In this document: piece after piece, positions 32,752 through 45,500 of the stretch | Position numbering within the stretch: the stretch's first letter is position 1 | How the letters are laid out: each line of letters starts with the position of its first letter | Made by a program: the position numbers and the translations under genes | Origin: Cochliopodium minus | Taxonomy: Eukaryota > Discosea > Himatismenida > Cochliopodiidae | Length of the DNA stretch: 59,737 nucleotides | Assembly (NCBI GenBank): GCA_024220525.1 | Contig: JAMYWO010000009.1 | Span: 161,575 to 221,311, forward strand | Direction of reading: 5' to 3' | The notes under the pieces: generated by a model | Told to the model about the DNA's origin: nothing | Seen by the model: the letters and a program-made list of their open reading frames with translations, nothing else | The model's database searches: none

Positions 32752-35252
32752 TTAAATAAGATCCAAAACAATAGTTTCTTTCATTGTTGATTCCTTTTGA
32801 ACTCTTGATTTCCACAAAGACAATACATGTTGATCTAAAAGTAAAGATTGTCCCTTTGACACAGAGCCGGTAACATTACCTTTGATGGTGAAATCTACTT
32901 CTAAAAGATTATCCAAAATGTTGCTGATTAGTTTTTCATAGTGAGGAGTATTTTCATCAAGAGAAAAAGAACGAAAATTCATCCAAAAGATACAAGCATC
33001 CACTTCTTTTTTCATTTTTAACAAGAGAATAGAATAGTTGAAGGTAAGTTCCAAAGAATTAGGATAAATTTGTATTGCGAGGAGAAGTTTTCTTTGTGCA
33101 TTTTGGTAGTTTTCTTTACAAATCAACAAAAGAGAATGGTTGTTGAAAGCTTGGTATTGAAGTTGTTTGAAATAATTTTGAGACCCAGAATTGAGAGAAA
33201 TCGCTTTTTCGAGATTAACTTCTAACAATTCACAAGTTTGGATTGCTTCATTCACTTGGTTTAGTTGTATCAAAGAATCAATTTTGTAATTTAATAAAAC
33301 TAAGTCGTTCTCGAAAAGATCCAAAGCCCTGTTACATTGTTGAAGAGCTAAATGAGATTTGTTCAATTCTAAAAGGGAATAGATGTGGTTATGATAAATT
33401 TCTTTGGAATAGTGAGAATAAGGAAATGTGTTTAGCTTTTGAATCAAAAACTCTGAACTTAGCTGTGATAGGATTTCCATAGTGGGGACAACAGCAACCT
33501 CTTCTAATTTTCTTTGGTTTATTTCGAGCTGAGCTTTGAAAATCAAGTAATCAATAAAAGGTAGTTCTATTTTGTCGATCGGGCACAAATTTTTGTGGAG
33601 ACTAGAATATTTTTCAAACAAAACAGAGCAGATATGTTCATCTATCTCCAATTTTTTCTCTTGTGCTTTTTCTTTAGAATTTTTTTTGGAAAGAGAGTTC
33701 TTGAGGTAAACCAACATTTGTAATCTTGCTGTCAAATTGTCTTCTTTCATGTATTGATTAGATATGTTAAATAAAATAGAGAGCGGAGTGTTTTCCCCAC
33801 ACTTTATTCCTTCCAAGTATAAATCGATTATATCTTTGCTCTTTTTATTTAGAAAAGACATGCAAATCGCTTTCATATTAATAGATTCACAAACCAATCC
33901 TCTGTTCTCTCTTTGATATATTTTGGAGAACCAATAAGATGCATTTTCATAGTCTCCTTCACAAAATAACAAGAATCCTTTTTACAAATAAAAATAATAA
34001 GAATCTATTAAAATATCAAAAAAAAAATAATTATAAAATCTACCATATAAATAAATCCTCCTTTCAATAAAAAATTTTTGGTCTTCTGAAATGTTAAGGA
34101 ACAAAAAGGATAAAGAAGAGCTGAAATTTTTTTCGATCACCCTTGAAATAGAAGAATAAAAATAAATAGAAGAAGAATAGATATTATTTTTAAAATATTT
34201 CTTTGAATTCTCATTGGTCATCAACAAGTCGAGTAAATATTTGGATTTGCTAGACTGAGACATGTGTATCCAACAAATGGAAATGAGAATGCACGTTTTG
34301 AAAAGAACTTTTATCATTTTTTTGGGAGACCTTTCGTTGTTAAAGTTTTCAAAAATGGAATTAATTTGAGAAAACATTTGTTGTTGATTTTCATTCTCAT
34401 TATTTATTTCGATAGACTCTATTCTTTTTCTTTTTTTGTCGTTTGGCTTTTCATTATAATTTAAAAGGATAAAATCTAAAATTATTTTCGAGTGATTGTG
34501 AGACTCTTTCCAGTTTTGAAGATTAAAGTAAGACAAAGAAATGTTGAAAAGAGAACTCAATATCATCATGTCCAAGTTTTTTAAATGCTCCGATTCAATG
34601 TTTACTCTCTTCTTGTTGATTTTATCAATAAATTTTTCGAATTTCACAACTTTCCACTCTAACTCTTTTTTCGAAGCAGAATTGATTCCCACAGCTAACA
34701 ATTTTCAAAATAAAAAGAAAAAAAAAAAAATTTTCTTTTTTTTTTTTACAAAATAAGTTGATTGTTGAGAGCATCTTTAACATCCACCAAGGTATTTTTT
34801 TTACATCAATATTCTCTTTTGAAGGATCAAGGACATCTTTTTCAACATCCGATAAATCTTTCTCAGATTCTTCATATCTTCCTAATTTAAAAAGGAAATA
34901 GGATTTGAAGATCGTCAAAAAATCATTCAAGTATCTACCCTCTTCTTTATCAAAATTGGGAAGATCATATTCCTTCAAATTGATTCCCAACAAATTATAT
35001 CTCCTCTCTTGTATTATCATTATCCCCTTATTCTTCTCCATTCTTTGCATCTCTTTGATGGATTGAATGGATTCTATTATACTTTCTATATCTAATTCAT
35101 TTCTTTGTGTTTTTTTGATATTCAAAAATTCATTCACTATATATTCTATTCCCCTTTAATTTTTGGGAAATATGATATGATGGTTTAAGATATAAGGTGA
35201 TAGTAAAAACTCACAATTTTTTTGAAAGTATATTATTATTGAGATGAAACAT
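32752..35252 (-). CDS. TPR-repeat protein of unknown role
   Basis: Exons 35252-35215, 35153-34750, 34694-34044 and 33977-32752 (phases 2, 1, 1) give 772 aa. The first exon is short (MFHLNNNILSKKL) and ends at a good GTGAGT donor. It supplies the only in-frame ATG, since the next exon alone has none near its 5' end. TPR-like helical pairs are clearest in the C-terminal half: HNHIYSLLELNKSHLALQQC, NYKIDSLIQLNQVNEAIQTC, FNNHSLLLICKENYQNAQRK and LTFNYSILLLKMKKEVDAC. The N-terminal part also has paired helices (YFLFKLGRYEESEKDL). The overall layout recalls TRAPPC12 or CNOT10-type TPR subunits, but I see no decisive motif and leave it unnamed. No signal peptide or membrane helix. Confidence 0.8.
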
Positions 35253-35446
35253 TTTTTTTTTATTTTCTTTTAAATAAACAAAGATATTTAATCTATAAGG
35301 TTGATGAATAAAAAAAATTGCTAGTTTGAACTATAGTTTATAGATTTACATTTTATTTAAAATTTTCTTTCTTTTTTTTTTTGAAAAACTTTCGGAAAAA
35401 ATAATCAAAAATCAATTATCGAAAAAGGGAAAAAAAGAAAAAATGG

Positions 35447-38431
35447 TTATTTTTTGATGTTTTTGGAAGCATGTCTCTCTTTGAAGTTAGTACCAACTCC
35501 ACCAGATTCGAGGACTTCAAACCCAACAGGAGGATTATACTCTGAATTCTCAAAGTAGAAGAATTGATCAATCCAAGGATTGGTAAAATATCTTTTAGGA
35601 TCGAATCTTTCTCTGACTTTAGCCCACAAGTCAAGGACATTTTTGAACTTAAAATCTTTTCTGCGTTCCTCATCAAATGGATAATAAGAGTAAGTTTGAT
35701 TTCTGTAGTTGTTTCTCAAGTAAGTGAAACTATCTATATATTAAAGTTTAATAAGTTTTAAAATAAAAATAATGTTTGAATAAGTTTTACCTTTTAAAGA
35801 ACTGAATTGTTTTGCCAAATGAAGACGAATGTTTGGTCCAAATTTCTCTTCATTTCCAGTTATTTCTTTGTTCATTCTTTCATAAAATTCTTCCCAATAA
35901 GGGTTGAATGAGTGAGAAACGATTTCAGGAACAGCATAAGCTCTTCTTTGGATGTCCTTGTATTTCTTGTCGTTATCACTTCCAGGAAGAGACAAACCAG
36001 GAACATATTCTGGGGAAATAGGAGAACCAGAACCCTTCAAGTATCTCATTTCAACACTGATGGTAACGGGGTATCTTCCTTTGTGGTATTCTTCTTTTAC
36101 TTTCTCAATCAAATGTCCATACACATTAGCACCGTGTCTCAAACCATCACCAGTTCCATCAAACAAAGTCATAGGAACAGCCCATTCAATGTCAAGAACT
36201 CCACCAATAGGTTCCACAACAGAGACCGCAGGATATGGATGATTAGCAAACCATTGGGGAATCTTCCATGCAATTTTCTTTTCCTCGTCTCCAAATCTGT
36301 CTTGGGTTCCATAAGTGGTGAAGGCAGTCATTCTTGGCATCAAGACCTCGGGAATAAGACCATTGGTGTAGATCCATTCCATTATCTTTCCAGAAAACTT
36401 TGCACCCAATGCTTGTTTTACCCAAACGTCATACATTGCATCAAAATCCTCTTCTACGACAGTATAACCTTCTGGAACACGGTTGGAGGTAGTTTTCCAG
36501 ATGTATACATAGTCAGAAGGAGTGACATTGGCGAACAATAAATCTCTGAATTTGATGTTTTTTCCTTTTTCAGCAAAGGTAAGAGGGTAATGCCAAAACT
36601 CAACAGTATCCCATTGTTCAGTGAGTTCTGCAAGTTTCTTTCTTGCTTCAGGAGTATCACTGAAATAATCTTTATAGCGAGCAGTCTCAGTGACAAAGTA
36701 TGCATCAATTTTTGGTTCAACAATCATGGTGATATCCCAAAGAATACCAAAAGCTCCCAAGTTGATTTGCGCAATTCTCCAAACATCTTCAGGAATGAGA
36801 TCAATTTCACCAGTAGATGGATTACGAAGCAAGAAATCAGGACAAGAAGTAGGTGTGATCTTGATGATTTGAGGGGATGTGCCATTGAAGATAACAAATG
36901 TCATTCCAACAACCAAATCAGAAAGTACTGTAGTATCCCTTCCAACACCATGAGAACTGGTAGCGACAATACCTCCAATGGTGAAAACATCTTCGATGGT
37001 AGATGCAGCAAGAGAATAACCATTCTCCCAAAGCTTTTGTTCCAAGATACCAGTCATGAGACCAGGAGAGCAGGTTACAGTAGGCTTCAATTTTCCTTCG
37101 CTGATGAGAGATGGGTGGTTGGTGAGAGGATCTTCAGGGTTGATAAAGATATCTTCGATACCCTTTTCCCAGTTTATTCTCTTGTTATCGAGGATGATCC
37201 CATCAGTCGTTCCTATAGGAGACCAACTGTGACTTGTACCAAATGCTTTAATCTTGATGTTTTTCTGGTGTCCCAATGCGACGATTGCTATCAAATGTTC
37301 AAGCTCTACAGGTGAATTAAATCTGTTTCCTTTTCCATCCCATTTCTTTCTGGTTTTTCCATCTTCAACGTAGAATTGATCGTTTATGTATAGCAAGTGT
37401 CCCAATCTTCCTTCGACATCATCACAGAAAATGAAAGCAGGTGTATTTTTTAATGTTTCTCCCCAATTTTTCCAGTCTTTTCCAAAAAAAGGGCTTGGCA
37501 TCTTAACAGGAGCCCACATATCGTAGAATTTTCTCCAATAATGTCCTCTTTTCTTATTTTTTTCTGCTTCTTTTAATGCCTTGTAATTTCCTTTAATTTC
37601 GTAGATTATATCCATGAATCCTTGTTTTCCTTTTTCCTTAGGATCGTAATAGAGTATTGATTTTAAGTAATTCGACCATCCAGTGGGCTAATAAAAAAAA
37701 AAGTATAAACATATAAATTTTTTTATATTAATATTTACAGTGTTCAATTTTTCAATATCTGATTTAGATTTCAACATTGATTTTGGATATTTGGTTTCAT
37801 CAAATTTTCTATCCACTTCTTTCTTCAATTTATCAACACCTTTAAAAAAGAAAAAAAAAAAAATATTTTTTAGTTCATAGTTTGGGTTGTTTCCGATTTT
37901 TGATATTCTTTTTTTTCTTACCATCAATTAAGATCTCCAATCCGAAATCAGACTGAATATTTTAAAGAAAAAAAGTGAGTTAAAAAAAAAAATATTTTTA
38001 AGAAAAATAAAGTGGAAATAAAAAATGAATCTTAATTAAAAAAAAATAAATAGTGAAGTCAAAGATTTAAATTCTTTCTCTGTTGTTTTTATAAAGAGGA
38101 TCAATGAAAAAAAAATTAAAAAAATTAAGATAAAAATTAATTATTTGATTTCATTGTGAAGGAAATAAATATATTTTTATATTTTGGCCAATACAGCGGT
38201 GTTTGATTTTGAGGAAATAAATTTAAAAACATATAACGATAAATTTGTTTCTCATTATAATTAATTTACCTTTATAGATACATCACTTGAAGGATTTTTC
38301 AAAACAACCTTTTCATCTTTTTTGAAGGTGCTGAAGAAGAATGCACAGATTATTATAGCAACCAATCCAATTGATATAGATAACTTGTTTCTTGTGATAA
38401 AACTAAAACTTCCTTTTATATTACTAGCCAT
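35447..38431 (-). CDS. FAD-linked aldonolactone-oxidase-like protein with membrane anchor
   Basis: VAO-type flavoprotein, closest in pattern to sugar-1,4-lactone oxidases (L-gulonolactone / D-arabinono-1,4-lactone oxidase), which make ascorbate or its analogues. Exons 38431-38270, 37952-37922, 37839-37739, 37687-35791 and 35733-35447 give 825 aa, much longer than the usual 440-550. Residues ~18-36 form a transmembrane helix (LSISIGLVAIIICAFFF) near the N-terminus. The FAD-binding part begins near residue 190: NIKIKAFGTSHSWSPIG, with the conserved HSWS. Then come TCSPGLMTGILEQKLWENGY, DVFTIGGIVATSSHGVGRD (the GG...HG adenine/pyrophosphate loop) and the cap domain. The C-terminus has PKRYFTNPWIDQFFYF. 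The substrate cannot be told from sequence. Exon 2 is 31 nt. Confidence 0.85.
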
Positions 38432-39390
38432 TCTTTATATTGAATGCGATAAAAATATTTTTTGTACTTTTTTTTTAAAATATTTTTTATTCTTTAGTTT
38501 TTTTTTTTATTTTTATTTTTTTATTCACAAATTTTTTTAATCAAAATCATCTTTTGTTTTTAGGACAAATAAATATTCACAGTCAAAATAATTGAAAATA
38601 AAATAAATTTCATGATATGAATTTTAACTAAGAATTTATCAAAACATTCACAACTTGTGAGAAAATTATCATTTATCAAATTAAAGAAATGAAAATTAAT
38701 TCTTTGTAAAAAAAAAACCATAACATAAAATAAAGGATCCACAGTAAAAGTTTAACAATCTTTTATTTCATGAAATTTAAAAAAAATTTTTAAAAGTGAA
38801 TCTCACAATCAAATCTAATTTAATTTTCAATGTCAAAGAAAAAACAAATCCATTTTGTTTTCAATGAAATATATATTTAATTTTAAAGATTTCTTTTTTA
38901 TTTTATTTCCGTTTTTCCGTTTACGGGATTCTTTAAAAAAATAAAAAATTAAAATCTAAACCACTTTGAAAGTAGATTTTAGGATAAAATGGATGAAAAG
39001 TATCAAAACAAAATGATAGCACTTTAATTTCAAATTAAACTGAAAATTTAATTTAATCAAATTTCTTAAAAAGAAGATATATTTTTAATCTCCACTTTTT
39101 ATTCAGTTAAAAATCATTTAAATTCTTTAAATTTGAAAAAAAAGCCCAATATTTGTTAAAAACTCATCCCTATCTTCCCTATCTTCAAATTGTTTAATTC
39201 CTCATTTACATTAGTCAAAAATAAGTATATTGTAATTCTTATATAAATTTAGCTTTTAGGAGTAAATTCTTTCAATTTTGCCAAATCCTTGGTTTTCAAA
39301 ATAAAAAAACAGGTCAATTTGGATTTATCAATTTTTATTCAACACAAATTTTAGTCAAAAGGACTTTTAAAAATAAAAAATAAAATTAGA
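38432..39390. other. Largest gene-free stretch in the window
   Basis: About 960 bp between divergent genes (oxidase on minus, F-box on plus). It is AT-rich with homopolymer runs. I find no exon-like block, no tandem repeat and no RNA-gene signature by eye. Confidence 0.6.
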
Positions 39391-40529
39391 ATGGACATTA
39401 TTCCTATTGAAAAATTGTCAATAGAAATAGTATGTGATCTCTTTAATCTTGAATATGATAGGATCTTATCATGCTATATTTATGGTTCGAGAGTTGTAAG
39501 CAAAGAATAAAATTTATTTTATATTTGAAAACAGATGAATGTATGAAATCATAAGTTATGTATTTGATGATTTTGCTTCAAAATTTCTTTTATATATTTT
39601 TCATTATAGTGGGAAAGGGTAAGAGAAATAAACTTTGATTTTTATATAAAGAAAACCTTGGTAACAAAGCTAAGATAATGTTAGTTGATGGATTCGAACA
39701 AGGAGAGCGATTGGTAAATAAAATTAATTTAAAGAAATCCTCTTTAGTTGAAAATTCAAAACAAATTTTTTTTTTTAAGGGATCTTTTTGTGATAGTTGA
39801 AGACCATTACAATCCCCTTGGAGGAGAAGTTTTTCATACAAAAAGTTTAGTAGATATCAGTGTTTATAATCATTCAACATGGAAGAAGGGAATAGAAAAT
39901 TTTCACGTAAAAAAAAAAAAAGATTAATTTTTAAAACAAATCTTCAATCTTTGTCTTATTTTTCTAATAGCCCATGATGATCTTTTGTAAGTGGCTTCCT
40001 TTGGAGTTTAAATTAAAAGAAGATAAAATGATGTGGGAAAACTTTCAACTAAACTTGCCATTTTTGAGAGCTTCATCTGGTTTTTTCCCTTTTTTTTTTT
40101 CATAAAATTATTTTTTTTTGATGTTATTTTTTTATATTAGGACATGAGAGACAAAGAACCATATGCAAAGCTTTTCATAAATGCAATAAAGACAAAAATA
40201 TAACAAAGTCTAAAAAAGTTTTGCTCCATGCGTTGAGAGATTGTTTTTATGTTATACAACTAGGTTTTCTTTATTTATCATTTAATGTTTATTTTTAATA
40301 AATTTTTTTTTTTGGAATAGCCAAGTATGAAGAAATTAAAGATTGGAAACCAAACAAACTAAGAGTTTTGGCAGAACAGATCAACAAGACATCTGATATG
40401 GACTGGCCGGTAGAACTCAAAAAGTGGAAATCCTTTCTCAACAAAAATATGTCAAACAAAATAAAAAAATATATACCAGATCTTCCAAAGGAAAAGTTGG
40501 ATTATTCTCATTTAAAAAATTTGTTTTGA
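39391..40529 (+). CDS. F-box-like protein with a 9-nt micro-exon
   Basis: Seven exons: 39391-39495, 39610-39618, 39685-39713, 39780-39906, 39971-40079, 40141-40263, 40321-40529, giving 236 aa with all phases consistent. Residues 1-50 read as an F-box: IPIEKLSIEIVCDLFNL, CYIYGSRV, then WER from the 9-nt exon and LMDSNKESDWDLFVI. Without the micro-exon the frame is kept but the conserved Trp is lost. The rest has mixed helices (WKKGIENFHPMMIFCKWLPL, ERQRTICKAFHKC) without a recognised domain, and ends HLKNLF with TGA. Likely an SCF adaptor; the substrate side is unknown. Two donors are GTTTTY-like rather than GTAAG. Confidence 0.75.
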
Positions 40530-40569
40530 TTAAAAAATAATTTTTCTTTTTTTCTTTTATTTTTTTATT

Positions 40570-42375
40570 TTAAATTTTATCCACAAATAACTCGTCTAAT
40601 TTACTTTTAGAGTTTTTGACTTTCAAATAACCATAGGTGATATCATCATCAGTGATTCCTGTTTCATTATTCATAACGGCATTTCTTGCAGCAGTTTTAA
40701 TAATAGAAGCAAGATCAGCACAATTCAAACCTATTTTTTTAAAAAAATTATTGTATTTTTATTTTTTATTTTTTATTTTTTTGTTTTTTATTTTTTTATT
40801 TTTTTTTATTTTTTTTTTGATCACCTTCTGTATCTTTTGCAAGTTGATTGAGATTTATTTTGGATTTTACGGGGTACATTTGAAGATACTGTTTCAAGAC
40901 CAAGAACCTTTTGTTAAGGTCAGGCAAAGAAATTTCAATGATGTGGTCAAATCGGCCTATAATTAAAATAATTTAAATTAAAAAAATAAAAAAAAAAATT
41001 AAAAAATAACAAAAAAAAAAAAATAATTTTTTTTTTTTACCAGGTCTTAAAAGAGCTGGATCAAGGATATCTTCTCTGTTGGTAGTCCCAATGACGATGA
41101 CGTTCAAGAGCTGTAACTTGGAGACATTATCACCCCTCATCCATCCGCTGAATCTCTCCCAAGCAGTGGTGTGGACTGCCCCCGAAGAAAATCCGTCCAT
41201 CTCACTCAATAAACAATTTAATGTAGAATTGTATTCTCTGTGTGAATCTGTAGAACTAAAAAAAAAAAGAAATTTTATTGGAGTTTTTTTAATTTTTAGA
41301 ATTTTTTTAAAAGAAACAAATTTTTTATTTTTTTTAAAAGGAATTAATAATTTTCATCCAAAAAAATTTTTTTTTTTTAACTTTAAATGGAATTTAAATA
41401 AAGGAATATTGTTTAGAATTTTTTATTTTTCAAAGAATTTTTTTTTTTTTTTACCTTCTCTTTTCACCAATAGCGTCCAATTCATCTATAAAAATGATAC
41501 ATCTCTTGTTTTCATCTTCTCTGGCCATTTTTTTGGCTTCAGCGAAAAGCTCTCTCACCCTGAGAGGACCCGATCCCACGTACAACTCTACAAAATCTGA
41601 CCCATTTTGTGAAATAAATGGACAGTTGAGTTCTCCTGCTATTGATCTTGCCAACAAAGTTTTACCTAATTAAATAAATTGAATGATAAAATTATTGTTT
41701 GTCATCCTTTTATAAATTTCAAGATTTTTGAAAAATTTTTTTTTTGTGAAAAAATCTTGAACAATAGATTTGATGAATAGTCCTATGTCATTTTATATTA
41801 TGATATGTTTGAATAAATAAATTTTTTTTTAAAGATGATAACTTGATATGTCATAAGATGATAAGATATTTTTCGAATGGTCAGATAAACATATCCTTTA
41901 TATTGAAACAATTATTTTGAAAATTAGATTCATTAATGATTAAATACTTGTTATTTCAATCAAATATATATTTTTATTGTATGAAAATCACTTCTCTTTC
42001 TTTTTATTTTATACCTGTTCCAGTTGGACCTGTCAACAAAATTCCTTTGGGCACAGATAAATTGAATTTATCGTATTTTGTCTTATTCTCGAACATATCC
42101 TTCAACTCAACTATCTCTTTGGGGATATCTCCTGCAATATTTCTAAATTTAATTTTGCTGTAGGGAACATGTTCCAGATGCTTCTTTGAGAAGATATCTT
42201 TGGTGAATAGAATGTGGAAAACGTACATCAGACCTGCATAGAGCAATATGTTTCCTGTATGTGTATTTTCTATGAAATTTATTGTCTTTCCAAGTATTGA
42301 TGTATCTTCATTAATCGTTTCAATCTCTTCAGTTTTCATTTTTTTTATTTTTTTCAATTTTTTCTTTGGTTGCAT
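40570..42375 (-). CDS. FtsH-like AAA+ ATPase lacking the M41 protease domain
   Basis: Membrane-anchored AAA+ protein. Exons 42375-42015, 41665-41455, 41255-41041, 40956-40825 and 40730-40570 give 359 aa. A basic head is followed by a helix ([18 protein letters not shown], ~residues 39-56), then the FtsH-type AAA module: [20 protein letters not shown], Walker A GPTGTGKT, pore loop [20 protein letters not shown], Walker [12 protein letters not shown], and [20 protein letters not shown]. The frame ends 50 residues after the lid ([13 protein letters not shown]...), where FtsH would continue into HExxH, so the metalloprotease domain is absent. A ~20-residue insertion (near [16 protein letters not shown]) sits between Walker B and the second region of homology. 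Ortholog of a specific i-/m-AAA protein cannot be claimed. An open frame extends upstream of the ATG without another start. It diverges from the C2-patatin gene across 168 bp. Confidence 0.87.
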
Positions 42376-42543
42376 ATCATTTGATCTTGGAATCTTTCGA
42401 TCACAAAGATTGTGGATTACAAAAAAATTCTCTGATGAAAATAATTTTGAAAATTTAAAGAAATTGTTGTTTGATTTTTCTTTTAAGAATAAGTCTCAGG
42501 ATAACTAATGCCAAACAGTATGGATCATCTATCTTGCGATTGA
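42376..42543. promoter_or_regulatory. Divergent intergenic region, AAA protein / C2-patatin
   Basis: 168 bp between the two start codons. Both proteins may be organellar or membrane-bound, so shared control is conceivable, but no site is identifiable. Confidence 0.35.
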
Positions 42544-45500
42544 ATGAAATCTATACTTTATTCAAAAAAAAAAAAAATGTGGAAGAAATATACGAAACAA
42601 TTGTTGAATTTCTCTTCTTCCAAAAATTTTGATATCATAAAATCTTTTAAAACCTTCAGATCTCCCCACACTTCCTTCTTCACAATAAAAAAATATTACA
42701 GTATGGAGATAGAGGATGATTATTTTGAAAAGAATGATTTGGTAAAGGTGGAAATAGTGGGAGCGAGGGAATTGTTTATAAGCAGATGGAGCAGGTAAAA
42801 ATCAAAAAAAAATTTCAAATAAAATTTCATTATTTCAGCAAAATGAACTATATAGACCTTGCACCTATGTAAAGTTGAAGAATGGATATCATCATGAGAT
42901 GACGACGATAAAGATAGATCAGGAAAATCCAATTTGGGGAGAAGTATTTTATTTTGGATGGAATAAATCTTATTCGTTGGAAATTGAAGTAAAAAATAAA
43001 AAGCAAAAAACTTTCAACAAATTTAGAATTGAATTTAATCATGCTCATATTTTTTTATCAAACATATTCGAATCATTTTAGTTTTAATTCCTTTTTTTTT
43101 TTTGAAAAATTTTTCTTTCATTTTAAAGATGAAACCAAAAAACATAAATTAGTTTTAAATATTTTATTAAATTAAAGTTGAATTATTATTCATTCGAAAG
43201 TTTTTGTTGAAAAAAAAAAATTTAAAAAATTTAATTTGGTTCATTAATCTTAAATCTTGTAAAAAAAAAATTAATCCTATAAAATTAATCCTATAAAATT
43301 AATCCTATAAAATTATTTTATGTTTTAAATTATCCTCTAAACTTTTTTGTTTTACAAACAAAAGATTTATGACAGAAATTTTTTAAATGATGAGTTGATT
43401 GGGATAATAGGACCGATAACAGATGAAATGGTGAAAACGGGGATAATAAGGAATCAACAGAAAACATGGGAGACTTTTTTCAGGATGAGATCCACCAAAC
43501 CCGAGACCATCGCCTACGGGAGATTGTACATAAACTTTAGTTTGACTTCTCAAAGCAAAATAAACAAAGAAACGTCCCTTGATGAAGAACATAAAGTTAT
43601 CCCTCCTTCTCGTAAGTTCAATAATAAAATGTTAAATACTTTACTTTCTACTTTTTTTTTTATTAATTAAAATAATGAATAAATTGTTTTAATTATTTTG
43701 TTTATTTTGAATTTTCATTTAAAAATTTTAAAAAATAGTTAAATAAAAAATTTAATTTTTTTTTTTTCAATTTTAAATAATGAAGAAAATAATTATTTAA
43801 TACGTTAATTTTAATTTTTAAATAAATTGTAAAACCAAACAGTTATATTGTTAAATAATAAATGAATAAAATAACAAAATAAAATGAAGAAAATAAAAAA
43901 AGTGAATTAAATTAAAGAGAATGAAATAATTATTTTTTAATGATACAATTTTTTATTTTGTAAAAATTTTATAGCAATAGATGTCGTGGAACACAAACTG
44001 AATAAAATGGAGTGCGTTCCGTCTCCTTTCATCAAAAAATCACCTGAATGCGAACAACCAAAAAGACACTTCAGAATTTTGTCTTTGGACGGAGGAGGGG
44101 TGAGGGGTATTTTCACCGCCACTCTGTTGAAACGAATCGCCGAAAAATATCCCAATTTTTTCGACGAAATTGATCTGATAGCTGGTACTTCTACTGGTAA
44201 ATATAAAAAAATTTTTGAATTTTTATATTTCATTTTATTTTTAAAAAATTTTGATCTTATTTCGTTCATTTAATTAAAAAGGTGGAATTTTGACTTTATT
44301 GCTTGGTTTGGGGTATTGTTTAATTCTTTATCATTATCAATACTTGTTTTTGATATTTTTAATTTGTTAATTTGTATTTAAAAATTATTGGTTATTTAAT
44401 TTTATTTTATTTTTAATCTTTTTATATTTTATTTTTCATTATTTTGTATTTTTAATATTTATTTAGATTTGATATTTTTTATTTCGTTAATAAATTTATT
44501 GATTATCTAATATTATTTTATTTTTAATCGTTTCATTTTTCTTTGTTTTATTTTTTATTTTTTATTTTTTAGAATTTTTTATATATTATTCTTTATTTTA
44601 TTAATATTTGTTTGTTTATCATAATTTTTATAAAATTCAAGATACACTCCTTGCCAATGTTCAAATTTGTACAGGTATCACGCTTCTGCAATTTTCCATA
44701 CAGACATTTCCAGAAGATATTCTCCCTTCAAAGCAAGATATGATGACAAGAACAAGCTCGAAAGTAAAAAAAACAAATAAAAATTAAAAAAATTAAAAAA
44801 ATTAAAAAAATTAAAAAAAACAAATAAAAATTAAAAAAATTAAATCAAAAATAATTTTAAAAAAATTATTTTAGTAATGAACCATTACTTCCAAGACCTC
44901 AAATTTTCAGATTTGAAAACATTTGTGGTTTTGACAGCTCTCAAACTTAATAATTCGAAGGACGATACTGAAAAAGAAACCTTTTATCCTAATCAACTCA
45001 ACAGATGGAGACCTGCTTTATTTTCGAACATTCCTTTGTTGGATGGTATTATTTTTTCATTCATTCATTTATTTTTTTTATTTACATTTTTTTATTTTCT
45101 ATTTTATTATTTTATACATTTTTTTAATTTTTTTTTAAAATTTTTTAAATGTATATTATTTTTTCATTTGTTTTTTTGTTTATTTTATTGCTTTGATGAT
45201 TTTTTTTATTTTTACATTTTTTTATTTTATATTTTATTATTTTATATATTTTTTAATTTTTTTTTATTTTTTTTTTTTTTTATTTTTTTTTTTTTTAAAA
45301 GGTCGTACACCTCCTGATGATGATTTGTCTCTAAGTGATGCTGCAATGAGAACTAGTGGTAGTTTTTTAATTGAATAAATTGATTAAAATAATTTAAAAA
45401 TTTTTTTTATGGATTAGCTGCACCCACTTTCTTTCCTGCTTATCAAGGGTACATTGGTATAAAATTTTTTTATATTTTTTATATTTTTTTTTTTATTTTA

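Noticed and set aside
36590-37315. 241-aa plus-strand frame opposite the oxidase
   Set aside because: Antisense shadow of the FAD-binding exon; composition is atypical for a protein.
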